Source: Flavobacterium supellecticarium (lineage in GTDB: Bacteria; Bacteroidota; Bacteroidia; Flavobacteriales; Flavobacteriaceae). From it: 64,000 nt of DNA. The stretch spans positions 214,546 to 278,545 of the forward strand of contig NZ_SSNZ01000003.1 of the NCBI RefSeq assembly GCF_004801375.1, read 5' to 3'. Position 1 is the stretch's first letter; every line of letters starts with the position of its first letter. A program made the position numbers and the translations under genes. Below are positions 26,187-34,705 of the stretch, in pieces. The notes below the pieces were generated by a model. That model was not told the origin of the DNA. It was given only the letters and a program-made list of their open reading frames with translations, and made no database searches.

Positions 26187-27134
26187 TTACAATTTATGCT
26201 TTTTTAAGAAAAGATTTATCGCCTGAGCCAGCTCCGGTGTATTGCGGGTTTCCGGTTTATTATAGGAAGTCCGGTTTTCAGCATCGTCTCCGGTTATTGT
26301 TTTCAAAACGTGATTCATATTCGGAATTATTACCAGCGAAGCGTCCGGTTTTGCCTTTTTTAATAATTCGGCTTCCGATTCAGATACCTGTAAGTCTTTG
26401 GTTCCGTTAAGGAGTAATACCGGAATTTTTAATTTCTGAATTTCCTGTTGCGGCTTGTATTGTATCCATGAGGTCATATAGGGTTGAACGCTTTCCCGAA
26501 ACATAGAACTCAGCAACGGACTTTCTACGGTTACTGTTTCTCCTTTTTTTATTTTTTCTAAACTACTTATTAGCTCCTCTTTTACACCAGGAGCTTGTTT
26601 GGAGATCTGATCAATTAAAATTTCGTCTATTGGTCTTCCCGGTCCGGCAATCGATATAAATCCGTCGGCCTTGGTTTGTTGCGCTGCGATCATACCGATT
26701 TGAGAACCTTCACTATGACCGGCAAATACGATTTTACTATAGTTTCCGGTTTTTTTAAAATGATCAAAAACGGTTACGGCATCGGTAATCATATCCTCAA
26801 AACGCATATCTTTTTCGTTTACTGTTCCGGCAATGATTTGTGCAATCACCCGTTTGTCATAGGTAAAAACAGCCCGATGTTCCTTAGTCAGATCTTCAGC
26901 AAGGTATTTTAGCGAATTATTTTGCATACCAATCTGATTACCGTTCCGATTGGTTGGTCCGGAACCGGCAATTAGGATGATCAATGTTGGTTTTTTAATT
27001 TCAGGAACCGGTGTATACAGATCGCCTTTTAGTAAAGAATTGATCTGTATTTCGGTTATTTTAAACGGTGTTTCCTGTGCGATCGAAGGTATGGAAATAC
27101 AAAGGAAAAGCGATAATACTATTTTTTTGATCAT
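26187..27134 (-). CDS. Secreted alpha/beta hydrolase
   Basis: A 315-residue protein with an N-terminal signal peptide (cleavage near 'SIAQE'). The hydrolase core shows 'LIAGSGPTNRNGN' (oxyanion region, about residues 55-67), the nucleophile elbow 'VFAGHSEGSQIGMIA' (Ser at about 140), an acid in 'LLNGTKDLQV' and a C-terminal His in 'MNHVLK'. The substrate is unknown; acyl esters or peptides are possible. It is on the same strand as the M61 peptidase downstream and may be co-transcribed with it. Confidence 0.82.
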   Translation of the reverse strand: MIKKIVLSLFLCISIPSIAQETPFKITEIQINSLLKGDLYTPVPEIKKPTLIILIAGSGPTNRNGNQIGMQNNSLKYLAEDLTKEHRAVFTYDKRVIAQIIAGTVNEKDMRFEDMITDAVTVFDHFKKTGNYSKIVFAGHSEGSQIGMIAAQQTKADGFISIAGPGRPIDEILIDQISKQAPGVKEELISSLEKIKKGETVTVESPLLSSMFRESVQPYMTSWIQYKPQQEIQKLKIPVLLLNGTKDLQVSESEAELLKKAKPDASLVIIPNMNHVLKTITGDDAENRTSYNKPETRNTPELAQAINLFLKKHKL

Positions 27135-27163
27135 GGTTGTTAAGAGTGTCTGAGTATATAAAA

Positions 27164-27187
27164 AAGGCCCGTTTTAACAGGCCTCAG
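27164..27187 (-). terminator. Terminator of the DUF2805 gene
   Basis: On the minus strand, AGGCCTG and CGGGCCT form a 7-bp stem (one G-T pair), followed by TTTTTT. It starts six bases after the stop codon of the 27193-27474 gene. Confidence 0.65.
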
Positions 27188-27192
27188 TAGAT

Positions 27193-27474
27193 TTAATCGA
27201 ATTTATTTTTAAAGTAGTATTTACTGTCCAGATCATCATCTTCCAGATCGTTATAGCGTTGTGGTTTTGGTTTTGGTTTATTGGCAGTAACCTTTTTTTT
27301 CCAAAGTTCAAAATTGTCTTTTGATAACTTTTTGCGAATCATTTCGGTAACTTCACTTTCTGAAATTCCAAATTCTTCTTTTATTACTTCAAAAGGTCTT
27401 TTTTCCTCCTGAGCCATAGTGACAATTCTATCAATTGTTTCCTTGTCAAATTCTAAAACTTTGCTTTTTTTCAT
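27193..27474 (-). CDS. DUF2805/TIGR03643-family small protein
   Basis: A 93-residue basic protein. The N-terminal 60 residues contain 'ETIDRIVTMAQEEKRPFEVI' and 'KEEFGISESEVTEMIRKKLS', a helix-turn-helix-like arrangement matching what I recall of the TIGR03643/DUF2805 family. 'NFELWKKKV' follows, then a Pro/Lys-rich linker and an acidic-then-basic tail ('DLEDDDLDSKYYFKNKFD'). Nucleic-acid binding is plausible but unproven. It is monocistronic with its own terminator. Confidence 0.75.
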   Translation of the reverse strand: MKKSKVLEFDKETIDRIVTMAQEEKRPFEVIKEEFGISESEVTEMIRKKLSKDNFELWKKKVTANKPKPKPQRYNDLEDDDLDSKYYFKNKFD

Positions 27475-27906
27475 CAGATGAAAAATTAATCAAATAAATG
27501 TTTTTAATGGTTTATTTACACACTCAATATTACTAAAAAAATGAATTGAGCAATAAGGATGGTGTTATTTTTTTTGATTTTTCAAAAATCAGACCAAAAT
27601 GTTTTTTGCTTTTGAAAAATGAGCAAAAAAATAGTGTTTCAGCGGTATTTATCTGGCGGATACCTCATTTTTTTTACAGTTTTGAATCAATGCAAAGCGA
27701 ACTTTTTAATTGTTGTCCGGCTTAAAAAGTGGATGATTCCGATAATAATATGAAAATAATAGACTTATTGAGATTGTTTTGAGAAGGTTGTGATAGATGT
27801 GGGACGAAATGTAGTCTTTTATAAAGTCAAAAGGAATATAAAAAAGGGGGATAAAAAAACGACCTTATCGATAAGGTCGTTTTTCTAAAATGTATTGTTG
27901 GGTTCA
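27475..27906. other. Intergenic region without a gene
   Basis: 432 bases, AT-rich, with no supported gene on either strand. It holds short imperfect hairpins (for example 'TTTTTCAAAAA') and, at its right end, the aqpZ terminator. Confidence 0.6.
27855..27884. terminator. aqpZ terminator, 30-base perfect palindrome
   Basis: AAAAACGACCTTATC and its exact inverse make a perfect 30-base palindrome with A and T runs outside. It lies 23 bases after the aqpZ stop on the minus strand. Confidence 0.85.
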
Positions 27907-28587
27907 CTATTCTTTACTAAATATAGATTTATAGACAATACCGGCAATCAGTGCGCCAATAATCGGAGCCACGATAAACAACCATAACTGACTTAACGCT
28001 TCGCCACCTACAAAAACCGCCTGACTTATACTTCGGGCTGGATTGACAGAGGTGTTTGTAACCGGAATACTGATCAAATGAATCAGGGTTAAAGCCAATC
28101 CGATGGCCAATCCGGCAAAACCTTTTGGCGCTCTGTCGTCTGTAGCGCCGAGAATCACAATCAGGAAAATAAAGGTCATTACGACTTCGGTGAGAAACGC
28201 GGCATTCATACTGTATTTGCCAGGCGAAAGTTCGCCATAACCATTCGAAGCAAATCCGCCGATATCACTACCGTTACCTGTTGCGATTACATACAATATA
28301 CCCGCAGCGGCTATACCGCCCAAAACCTGAGCCACAATATAGGGGATGAGCTCTTTGGTATCGAAACGACCGCCAACCCACAATCCGATAGAAACCGCCG
28401 GGTTAAGATGTGCGCCGGAAATATGTCCAAGCGAATAAGCAATTGTCAGTACGGTAAGTCCGAAAGCCAAAGCAACTCCAACAAAACCAATTCCTGCGTC
28501 GGGAAAGTTACAGGCCAGCACGGCGCTACCACAACCTCCTAAAACCAACCAAAATGTTCCAATGAATTCTGCGATAAGTTTTTTCAT
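27907..28587 (-). CDS. aqpZ: Aquaporin Z
   Basis: A 226-residue, six-helix water channel of the MIP family. The two pore motifs are 'HLNPAVSIG' (NPA at residues 62-64) and 'TSVNPARSI' (near 184). '[18 protein letters not shown]' at the N-terminus is typical of AqpZ. The second-half Asn-Thr-Ser before NPA, and the absence of a glycerol-type Asp after NPAR, favour a water channel over a glycerol facilitator. It has its own terminator. Confidence 0.93.
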   Translation of the reverse strand: MKKLIAEFIGTFWLVLGGCGSAVLACNFPDAGIGFVGVALAFGLTVLTIAYSLGHISGAHLNPAVSIGLWVGGRFDTKELIPYIVAQVLGGIAAAGILYVIATGNGSDIGGFASNGYGELSPGKYSMNAAFLTEVVMTFIFLIVILGATDDRAPKGFAGLAIGLALTLIHLISIPVTNTSVNPARSISQAVFVGGEALSQLWLFIVAPIIGALIAGIVYKSIFSKE

Positions 28588-28628
28588 AAAATAAAGGGAT
28601 TAGTTAAACAATTGTAATACATGTATTT

Positions 28629-28904
28629 TCAGGGAAAATGAGAGGCTTGATCAAAATATTTGGAGCATAGAAATGTAGTGCGGTCGAACAGTAAAGTATA
28701 CTGTTGCCACAGACAAACCGGTAAAAAGGCGGAAAAGGAAATTAGGGATTGTAGAACCGGAATCGAAATAAAAACTTTATTCGTGTGGAAATCCGGGATC
28801 GTAAAAGAGGGGCTTTGCGTATAAAATGTACTACTTCTGTAGAAAACGGCAACCGATGTGCTGCAAAGCGAAAGGAAAAATAAGGATTGCCAGGTTAAAC
28901 TCAT
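28629..28904 (-). CDS. Possible small hypothetical protein
   Basis: A 91-residue frame filling the gap between the DMT exporter and aqpZ, on the same strand, 41 bases before aqpZ. It has a hydrophobic N-terminus and a C-terminal segment with 'LWQQYTLLFDRTTFLCSKYF'. Codon use resembles the neighbouring genes. I do not recognise a family, and a chance open frame is possible. No clear promoter was found. Confidence 0.4.
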   Translation of the reverse strand: MSLTWQSLFFLSLCSTSVAVFYRSSTFYTQSPSFTIPDFHTNKVFISIPVLQSLISFSAFLPVCLWQQYTLLFDRTTFLCSKYFDQASHFP

Positions 28905-28916
28905 TTTCAGGTAGTT

Positions 28917-28951
28917 AAATGATTATATCCGCATTACGAATATAATCATTT
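28917..28951. terminator. Hairpin after the DMT exporter gene
   Basis: A perfect 12-bp AT-rich stem AAATGATTATAT/ATATAATCATTT with an 11-base loop. It lies 19 bases past the exporter stop on the minus strand. The T-run is better on the plus strand, so the direction is uncertain. Confidence 0.5.
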
Positions 28952-28969
28952 TTACCAGAAAATTCTATA

Positions 28970-29866
28970 TTAATTCTTTTTTTTGAACGAAATGTTCATA
29001 ATGATAATCGCGAGAATAATGAGTAAAATTCCTATCCATTGTGTTAGGACTACCGTTTCGTTAAGAATCACAAAAGCCATCATAACCGAAACGGGTAATT
29101 CCAATGAGGATACGATACTGCCTAATCCGATTCCGGTATGTGGAAATCCGGCATTCATCAACATCGGTGGAATGATGGTTCCGAATAGGGATAGTACAAT
29201 TCCCCATTTCAGGAAAATTCCAAAGTTATACGGGGTCGTTTGTGTAAAAATCCCAAATCCGAATACAATCACGGCACCACCTAATAGCATGTATAAGCTT
29301 CTTTGTGCCGGCGATATTCCGGTGGCAATACTGTTGGCAGTAAACATGGTTGTCGTGAAGGAAGCGGCTGCAAGCATTCCCCACATTAATCCGCGCCAGT
29401 CCAGCTGAATTTCATTTTTAAAGATGTTGGTGGCCAGTGCGGTACCGCCTAAAACAATGATCACCGATATTACTTTTTGTAATGACGGTAGCTTTTTGTC
29501 GATAAACATTTCCAGTAAAACGCCCATCCATACGGTTTGCATCAATAAAACGATACCAATGGATACGGGGATGTATTTTACCGCTAGATAATAGAAAACA
29601 CTGGTCATTCCCAAGGAAGTTCCGGCTAGCATTAACTGAGCGATATTCTTTTTGGTGGCTTTTACGACAGTACCTTTATTTTTGGATTTCTGAAAAGCAT
29701 TGATGATTAAGATTCCGATGATGCCCAAAATAAATTGAGACGACGTAACCTCGGCAGTGGTATAGTTTTCCTGATAGGCTAGTTTTACAAATGTTGCCAG
29801 CATTCCATAGCTGGTAGCACCTAATCCTACTAAAAAAACTCCCTTTAAAACTTTGTTTCCTGACAT
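28970..29866 (-). CDS. EamA/DMT-family transporter
   Basis: A 298-residue inner-membrane protein with about ten hydrophobic helices arranged as two EamA repeats (about residues 8-140 and 155-295). 'GLGATSYGMLATFVKLAY' at the N-terminus and 'SSLELPVSVMMAFVILNETV' in the second repeat are typical drug/metabolite exporter signatures. The substrate cannot be read from sequence. It starts a minus-strand stretch with the possible small gene and aqpZ but is separated from them by a hairpin. Confidence 0.85.
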   Translation of the reverse strand: MSGNKVLKGVFLVGLGATSYGMLATFVKLAYQENYTTAEVTSSQFILGIIGILIINAFQKSKNKGTVVKATKKNIAQLMLAGTSLGMTSVFYYLAVKYIPVSIGIVLLMQTVWMGVLLEMFIDKKLPSLQKVISVIIVLGGTALATNIFKNEIQLDWRGLMWGMLAAASFTTTMFTANSIATGISPAQRSLYMLLGGAVIVFGFGIFTQTTPYNFGIFLKWGIVLSLFGTIIPPMLMNAGFPHTGIGLGSIVSSLELPVSVMMAFVILNETVVLTQWIGILLIILAIIIMNISFKKKN

Positions 29867-29986
29867 TATTATTTGATTTTAAAACAGCCTGCAAAGATAA
29901 GCTATCCCGTTTAGTTAGAATAATCAATCGAAAAAAAAATGATATTTCGATAAAATAGGTGCTGATTTTGAATGAAATAGATAAAA

Positions 29987-30016
29987 AAAAGGATTGACAC
30001 TGTGATCAATCCTTTT
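29987..30016 (-). terminator. Terminator of the 30040-30828 gene
   Basis: AAAAGGATTGA and TCAATCCTTTT form an 11-bp stem with an 8-base loop, bordered by A and T runs. It begins 24 bases after the stop codon on the minus strand. Confidence 0.8.
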
Positions 30017-30039
30017 GATATATCGTTGTTGATCAGTGT

Positions 30040-30828
30040 TTATTCCGACCAGTATACTAAAGTTACTTCAATAACACCATTAGCATTTACAAGGCTATCT
30101 GATAAGGTTACAGTAGTTGCAGAAGCACCGCTAAAATAACCGTTATAAGCACGGAATGTGTATGTGCCCGGAGCTAAGTTGCTATAACAGTCACCGTAAT
30201 TTTCAGGGTAGAAATATACATTTGCATCGTTATAGGCATAATAACCGTGTAAATCGTTGTAGGTAACAGGATTTCCAAGGTGATCTACCAGTTTCATACA
30301 AACGTTGTAGGTTTTGATAGCAGTAGCAACCGAATTGATTTCGTTGATAAGGCTTGTCGTTGTAGTGTACTGTTGATCCAATACGCTTTTTACATTTGGA
30401 ATCAGGTTTAAAGCAGTAGTGTTATCATTAGCAGCTAACGCATCGTTGATTTGGAATGTTAATCCGATAAGGATGTCGTTTAGGTTTACCAATTCGGCAG
30501 TGATTGCGTTAATGCTGGCTGTCGAAAAAGCATTTTGAGATGCTGTACGCGCTAGGCTGGCAAAATAATCTACATCGTCAGAATTGTTTTGGATGGAGTT
30601 TACCTGAACAAACATGGCATCGTAAAATTGTTGTGCATTTGGGGCATTTAATAATACGATTTGTTTTGCCAATTGTACCGCTGCCGTTTTAGCAGCGGGT
30701 GTATCCTGTTGGATGTTTTCGGCCGACTGAACCGCGTAGTCTAAATTTTGTTGCGCAGTTTGTGCGAATACAGAACTGCCTACCAATGCTACAAACAAGG
30801 TCATAGCATAAAAAGTAATTTTCTTCAT
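30040..30828 (-). CDS. Secreted protein of unknown function
   Basis: A 262-residue protein with a signal peptide (cleavage near 'GSSVFAQT'). Residues 25-165 are predicted helical, rich in Asn, Ala and Gln, without Cys. The last 90 residues form a beta-rich domain with aromatic repeats: 'YNDLHGYYAYNDANVYFYPE' and 'APGTYTFRAYNGYFSG', the latter resembling a carboxypeptidase-regulatory-like sandwich. The C-terminus lacks an obvious type IX sorting signal. I do not recognise the family. Confidence 0.7.
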   Translation of the reverse strand: MKKITFYAMTLFVALVGSSVFAQTAQQNLDYAVQSAENIQQDTPAAKTAAVQLAKQIVLLNAPNAQQFYDAMFVQVNSIQNNSDDVDYFASLARTASQNAFSTASINAITAELVNLNDILIGLTFQINDALAANDNTTALNLIPNVKSVLDQQYTTTTSLINEINSVATAIKTYNVCMKLVDHLGNPVTYNDLHGYYAYNDANVYFYPENYGDCYSNLAPGTYTFRAYNGYFSGASATTVTLSDSLVNANGVIEVTLVYWSE

Positions 30829-31129
30829 AGAAATAGATTTAAGGTTTTGTATGCCAAATGTATTAAAATGTATTAAAATTATTACGTATTGAGTGTTATT
30901 ATTGTATTAATAAAATATTATTTAGGCGATTTGTGTGCTTTTTTGGTTTTGTAGGTGTTTGTTTTGTGATCTTAATAGTGTCAGATTGAGTATCGAGATT
31001 ACTGGTGCGAAAAATCACTTTTTTACTGTAATAATGGCAGAAATGAACTTATATTTTTGATTGTTATCCATTTACCGGTTTTTTCAGGTAGAAATTATTT
31101 GTATATTTGTAAGAGCTAATACTTTTACA
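30829..31129. other. Intergenic region without a gene
   Basis: About 300 bases between divergent genes, AT-rich, with no open frame of interest. It contains the -7 element at 31102-31109 for the rightward genes. Confidence 0.55.
31102..31109 (+). promoter_or_regulatory. -7 element (TATATTTG) for the 53-residue gene
   Basis: An exact TAnnTTTG match 20 bases before the ATG at 31130. It lies downstream of an earlier in-frame ATG at 31061, and so it supports the later start. Confidence 0.6.
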
Positions 31130-31291
31130 ATGTTAAAGTTTATACATAAGAGCGGAAAAGCTTCAGTTACTTCTAATCCCGAAATTGGAAGTGGACTGGT
31201 TCGTATTGCGCATAAAATAAGTGCCGTTAGCGGAGAGAGCCAGCTGGTAAAAATCGGAGGACGCTATTTTAGAGTAAGGGAATTGGGATAA
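31130..31291 (+). CDS. Small protein of unknown function (53 residues)
   Basis: A basic 53-residue protein beginning MLKFIHKSGK; the earlier ATG at 31061 is rejected because the promoter lies between the two. It contains 'GSGLVRIAHKISAVSGESQL' and ends 'VKIGGRYFRVRELG', resembling a small beta-type fold. It is four bases upstream of the DUF6338-like membrane protein and probably co-transcribed. No family was recognised. Confidence 0.6.
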   Translation: MLKFIHKSGKASVTSNPEIGSGLVRIAHKISAVSGESQLVKIGGRYFRVRELG

Positions 31292-31295
31292 CGGG

Positions 31296-32081
31296 ATGAA
31301 TATTGCCTTTACAACAGTATTACTGTTTATCATCCTTGCTCCGGGTTTTTTGGCCCGAATTGCGTATAATTCTTCTAAATTAAGTGTTGCAGATTCCAAT
31401 AGAAATCTGGTTAACGAATTGACTTGGTCAATCATTCCGGCACTCACATTACACATCATTTTTGTCGCGATCATACAGAATGCTACCCGGTATTCCGTCG
31501 ATTTTGTACAATTGGGTAATCTGGTTTTGGGAACTTCCCAAAATGCAGATGCGCGTTTCGCTCAATTAAACGATTATAAATACGCCATATTTTTTTATAA
31601 TCTCATTCTTTTTAAAACCTCTTTTGTCGCGGGTTATCTGCTGCGAAAAATGGTGCGCTTTTTTAAACTAGATCGCAAGTTCCGTTATTTTCGTTTTTCA
31701 AATAAATGGCATTATATCTTTTCCGGGGAATGCCTGGATTTTCCCGATGTTCCAGATGAATACGAAGAAATTACCAATAAAATTATCAATGTACTTTGTA
31801 AGGTAAATGGTCGTACGGTATTGTACACCGGCGAATATTTTAATTATTATGTAGATGGTAAAGGCGATTTGGAAGCGGTACATTTAAAGTATCCGATTCG
31901 GAGGTATCTGGAAAATGATAAGGCCGGGGATGAAGATTATTATGTGATTTCCAGTCGTTATCTAATGATTCCAAATTCAGATATCATTAATATCAACTTT
32001 AAGTATATTAATTTCGAGGAAGTTGATGAGGCGGAATTATCGGAGGAAGAAAAGGACAATGCGATACAATTGTCGGAATAA
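31296..32081 (+). CDS. DUF6338-like membrane protein
   Basis: A 261-residue protein with hydrophobic helices near residues 5-25, 45-65 and 95-115 and a soluble C-terminal half. 'IILAPGFLARIAYN' near the N-terminus is a feature I associate with DUF6338, a family of unknown function. The soluble half, after 'FSNKWHYIFSGECLDFPD', is beta-rich and ends in an acidic tail ('DEAELSEEEKDN'). It follows the 53-residue gene by four bases. Assignment to DUF6338 is from memory. Confidence 0.6.
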   Translation: MNIAFTTVLLFIILAPGFLARIAYNSSKLSVADSNRNLVNELTWSIIPALTLHIIFVAIIQNATRYSVDFVQLGNLVLGTSQNADARFAQLNDYKYAIFFYNLILFKTSFVAGYLLRKMVRFFKLDRKFRYFRFSNKWHYIFSGECLDFPDVPDEYEEITNKIINVLCKVNGRTVLYTGEYFNYYVDGKGDLEAVHLKYPIRRYLENDKAGDEDYYVISSRYLMIPNSDIININFKYINFEEVDEAELSEEEKDNAIQLSE

Positions 32082-32093
32082 TTCAGATATAAA

Positions 32094-32122
32094 AAAAGCA
32101 ACAGGTGTTCCTGCTGCTTTTC
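32094..32122. terminator. Terminator between DUF6338-like gene and htpG
   Basis: A stem of AAAAAGCAaCAGG with CCTGcTGCTTTT and a TGTT loop (one A/C mismatch), followed by T-rich sequence on the plus strand. It lies between convergent genes. Confidence 0.7.
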
Positions 32123-32149
32123 TTAAATAATCGAATATAATAATTGGAG

Positions 32150-34030
32150 TTATTTGATTAACTCGAAATTACGTTTTACAAAGGCGGTTAGCTCTTCTCC
32201 TTTTAAAAGATTCTGAGATAACTTAGCCAAATCCAAAGCCTGTTTTACAAGACTTTCCTGTACCGTTTTGTCGGCTGTGTTTAGAATGGTAGCCGCCAGA
32301 TCGGAATTAGTATTGATGATCAGGTTGTACATTTCCGGGAAATTACCCATACCAAACATACCACCGCCACCGGACTGACTCATTTCTTTCATTCGGCGCA
32401 TAAACTCCGGTTGTGTGATCATAAATGGAGCCGCTTTGCTGTCCATTGCTTCCAACTGAACCGTATAGGATGTTTTTGGTACGATTTCTTCCAACACCGT
32501 TTTCAGGTTGTTTTGCTCGTCTTCGGATAGTTTTGAAATCGGGTTATCTTCTTTTTTAATCAGATTGTCAATATGATCCGAATCCACTCGGGTGAACGTC
32601 AGTTTTTCATTGTCGGCTTCCAGTTTCTGAATCAGGTGCGAAACAATCGGGCTGTCCAGTAATAATACTTCGTAGCCTTTTTCTTTTGCCGATTCGATAT
32701 AGCTGTGCTGTACATCTTTATTGGAAGCGTATAAAACAACCAGTTTGTCGTCTTTGTCCGTTTGTTTGTCTTTCAGGGCTTCTTTTAATTCGTCCAGCGT
32801 ATAGTATTTTCCATCTACAGAAGGATATAATACGAAAGCACCTGCTTTTTCATAGAATTTCGGTTCGGATAACATTCCGTATTCCAGAACGATTTTGATA
32901 TCGTTCCATTTCTGTTCGAAATCCTCGCGGTTTTCAGTAAACAACGATTTTAATTTGTCGGCTACCTTACGGGTAATATAGTTTGAAATTTTCTTTACGT
33001 TTCCATCCGCCTGTAAATACGAACGCGATACGTTTAACGGAATATCCGGAGAGTCGATAACACCTTTCAACATTGTTAAAAATTCCGGAACGATTCCTTC
33101 TACGTTATCTGTAACAAAAACCTGGTTTTGATACAACTGGATTTTGTCTTTTTGAATTTGTAAATCGGCCGACATTTTCGGGAAATACAAAATACCGGTC
33201 AGGTTAAACGGATAATCAACATTTAAATGGATGTTGAAAAGCGGTTCTTCGAATTGCATCGGATACAATTCGCGGTAGAAGTTTTTATAATCGGCATCGT
33301 TAAGATCGCTCGGCTGTTTGGTCCAGGCCGGATTTGGGTTATTGATGATGTTGTCTACGGTGATGGTTTCTTCCGTCGCATCGTCACCTTCGCCGGTGGT
33401 TACTTTTTCAGTACGTGTTCCGAATTTAATCGGAACCGGCATAAATTTATTGTACTTGATCAGTAACTCGCGGATTTTTCCTTCCTCCAGAAATTCCAGC
33501 GAATCCTCAGCAATGTGGAGGATAATTTCCGTTCCTCTGTCGGTTTTATCAGATGCTACTAATGTGAATTCCGGGCTTCCGTCGCAAGTCCAGTGTGCAG
33601 CCGGTTCGTCTTTGTGGGATTTGGTGATGATTTCCACTTTTTCGGCAACCATAAAGGCCGAGTAAAAACCAAGTCCGAAATGCCCGATGATTCCGGAGTC
33701 TTTAGCCGAATCTTTGTATTTTTCCAAAAATTCTTCCGCTCCTGAAAAGGCAACCTGATTGATGTATTTTTCAACCTCTTCGGCTGTCATACCCAATCCC
33801 TGGTCGATAATGTGTATTTTTTTAGCGTCTTTGTCGATCTTTACCTCTATAATCGGATTTCCATATTCTACTTTGGCCTCGCCAATACTGGTAAGGTGTT
33901 TTAATTTTAGTGTGGCATCCGTCGCGTTCGATACAAGTTCACGAAGGAAAATTTCGTGGTCACTGTATAAAAACTTCTTGATTAAAGGAAAGATGTTTTC
34001 TACCGATACATTAATTTTTCCTGTAGTCAT
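32150..34030 (-). CDS. htpG: Molecular chaperone HtpG (Hsp90)
   Basis: A 626-residue cytosolic ATP-dependent chaperone. The N-terminal GHKL ATPase domain begins at 'IFLRELVSNATDATLKLKHL' (about residues 26-45), with 'DQGLGMTAEEVEKYI' and 'SGIIGHFGLGFYSAFMVA' (lid and nucleotide-binding Gly loop). The middle domain contains 'RELYPMQFEEPLFNIHLNVD', and the C-terminal dimerisation region ends in 'FVKRNFELIK'. Length is full for the family. Co-chaperone genes are not adjacent. Confidence 0.95.
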   Translation of the reverse strand: MTTGKINVSVENIFPLIKKFLYSDHEIFLRELVSNATDATLKLKHLTSIGEAKVEYGNPIIEVKIDKDAKKIHIIDQGLGMTAEEVEKYINQVAFSGAEEFLEKYKDSAKDSGIIGHFGLGFYSAFMVAEKVEIITKSHKDEPAAHWTCDGSPEFTLVASDKTDRGTEIILHIAEDSLEFLEEGKIRELLIKYNKFMPVPIKFGTRTEKVTTGEGDDATEETITVDNIINNPNPAWTKQPSDLNDADYKNFYRELYPMQFEEPLFNIHLNVDYPFNLTGILYFPKMSADLQIQKDKIQLYQNQVFVTDNVEGIVPEFLTMLKGVIDSPDIPLNVSRSYLQADGNVKKISNYITRKVADKLKSLFTENREDFEQKWNDIKIVLEYGMLSEPKFYEKAGAFVLYPSVDGKYYTLDELKEALKDKQTDKDDKLVVLYASNKDVQHSYIESAKEKGYEVLLLDSPIVSHLIQKLEADNEKLTFTRVDSDHIDNLIKKEDNPISKLSEDEQNNLKTVLEEIVPKTSYTVQLEAMDSKAAPFMITQPEFMRRMKEMSQSGGGGMFGMGNFPEMYNLIINTNSDLAATILNTADKTVQESLVKQALDLAKLSQNLLKGEELTAFVKRNFELIK

Positions 34031-34174
34031 ATAGTAGCTGTATTTTTTTTGTTAAACTTTTTCTGATTTATACAAATTAAGTACCAAACCCAAAAAATGT
34101 GACAAAATGACGGAAATAGACCTTTTAGTGGAAAAATTCTTACTCAAAATTTAACAAATTTAGGCTGTAGGTAG

Positions 34175-34182
34175 TATATTTG
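34175..34182 (+). promoter_or_regulatory. -7 element (TATATTTG) for the lipoprotein gene
   Basis: An exact TAnnTTTG match 25 bases before the start codon at 34208; the -33 region is weak. Confidence 0.5.
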
Positions 34183-34207
34183 TGTTAGTTATTTTAAAGC
34201 GCTCTAT

Positions 34208-34684
34208 ATGAAAAAATTAATTTTCTTAAGTGTACTTACCATGATGCTGTTTTCATGTAAGTCAACGTCGGTAACCAACACGAAGTTAGACCGAACTTCT
34301 CAGGTTGCAATTAAAGGTAACTGGGTTTTAAGCTCTGTTAGTTACCCGGGTTCAGAATACATTAAGGTGAATTCGTTTCAGATCGCCGATTCAAAGTGCT
34401 TTGAGGGAAGCAGCTGGAAATTTATTTCTAACAACAACAAAGGAAATATGGCTCTGGAAAAAGCCAATTGCCCGGCTTTCGCTTCTGCTTTTACCTGGTT
34501 TGTAAATAAAGAAGGTGAGTTTGTTCTAAAACTTCTGGATGCGGGCGAAAAAGCCAAAAAAGTAAAAGAAGGGTATGTGTTGAAATTAGCAAACCAGTCG
34601 GAAACATCGTTCCAGTTGATCGATAAAATCAACGTAGGAGGTAAACTGACAGACGTTGTATACCAGTTTGAAAAATTGAACTAA
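34208..34684 (+). CDS. Lipocalin-like lipoprotein
   Basis: A 158-residue lipoprotein; the lipobox 'MMLFSC' puts Cys at residue 17. After a short linker the protein shows 'IKGNWVLSSVSYPG' (about residues 35-48), the 'GxW' start of a lipocalin-like beta-barrel, and two later Cys (in 'DSKCFEGSSWKF' and 'EKANCPAF') that could form a disulfide. I believe similar proteins are common in Flavobacterium next to OmpA-family lipoproteins. It is 21 bases upstream of such a gene and probably in one operon with it. The ligand is unknown. Confidence 0.75.
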   Translation: MKKLIFLSVLTMMLFSCKSTSVTNTKLDRTSQVAIKGNWVLSSVSYPGSEYIKVNSFQIADSKCFEGSSWKFISNNNKGNMALEKANCPAFASAFTWFVNKEGEFVLKLLDAGEKAKKVKEGYVLKLANQSETSFQLIDKINVGGKLTDVVYQFEKLN

Positions 34685-34705
34685 TAAAAAAGTAAAATTA
34701 AGAAT

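Noticed and set aside
33227..33665. Plus-strand open frames inside htpG
   Set aside because: They are antisense to a full-length, motif-complete chaperone gene.
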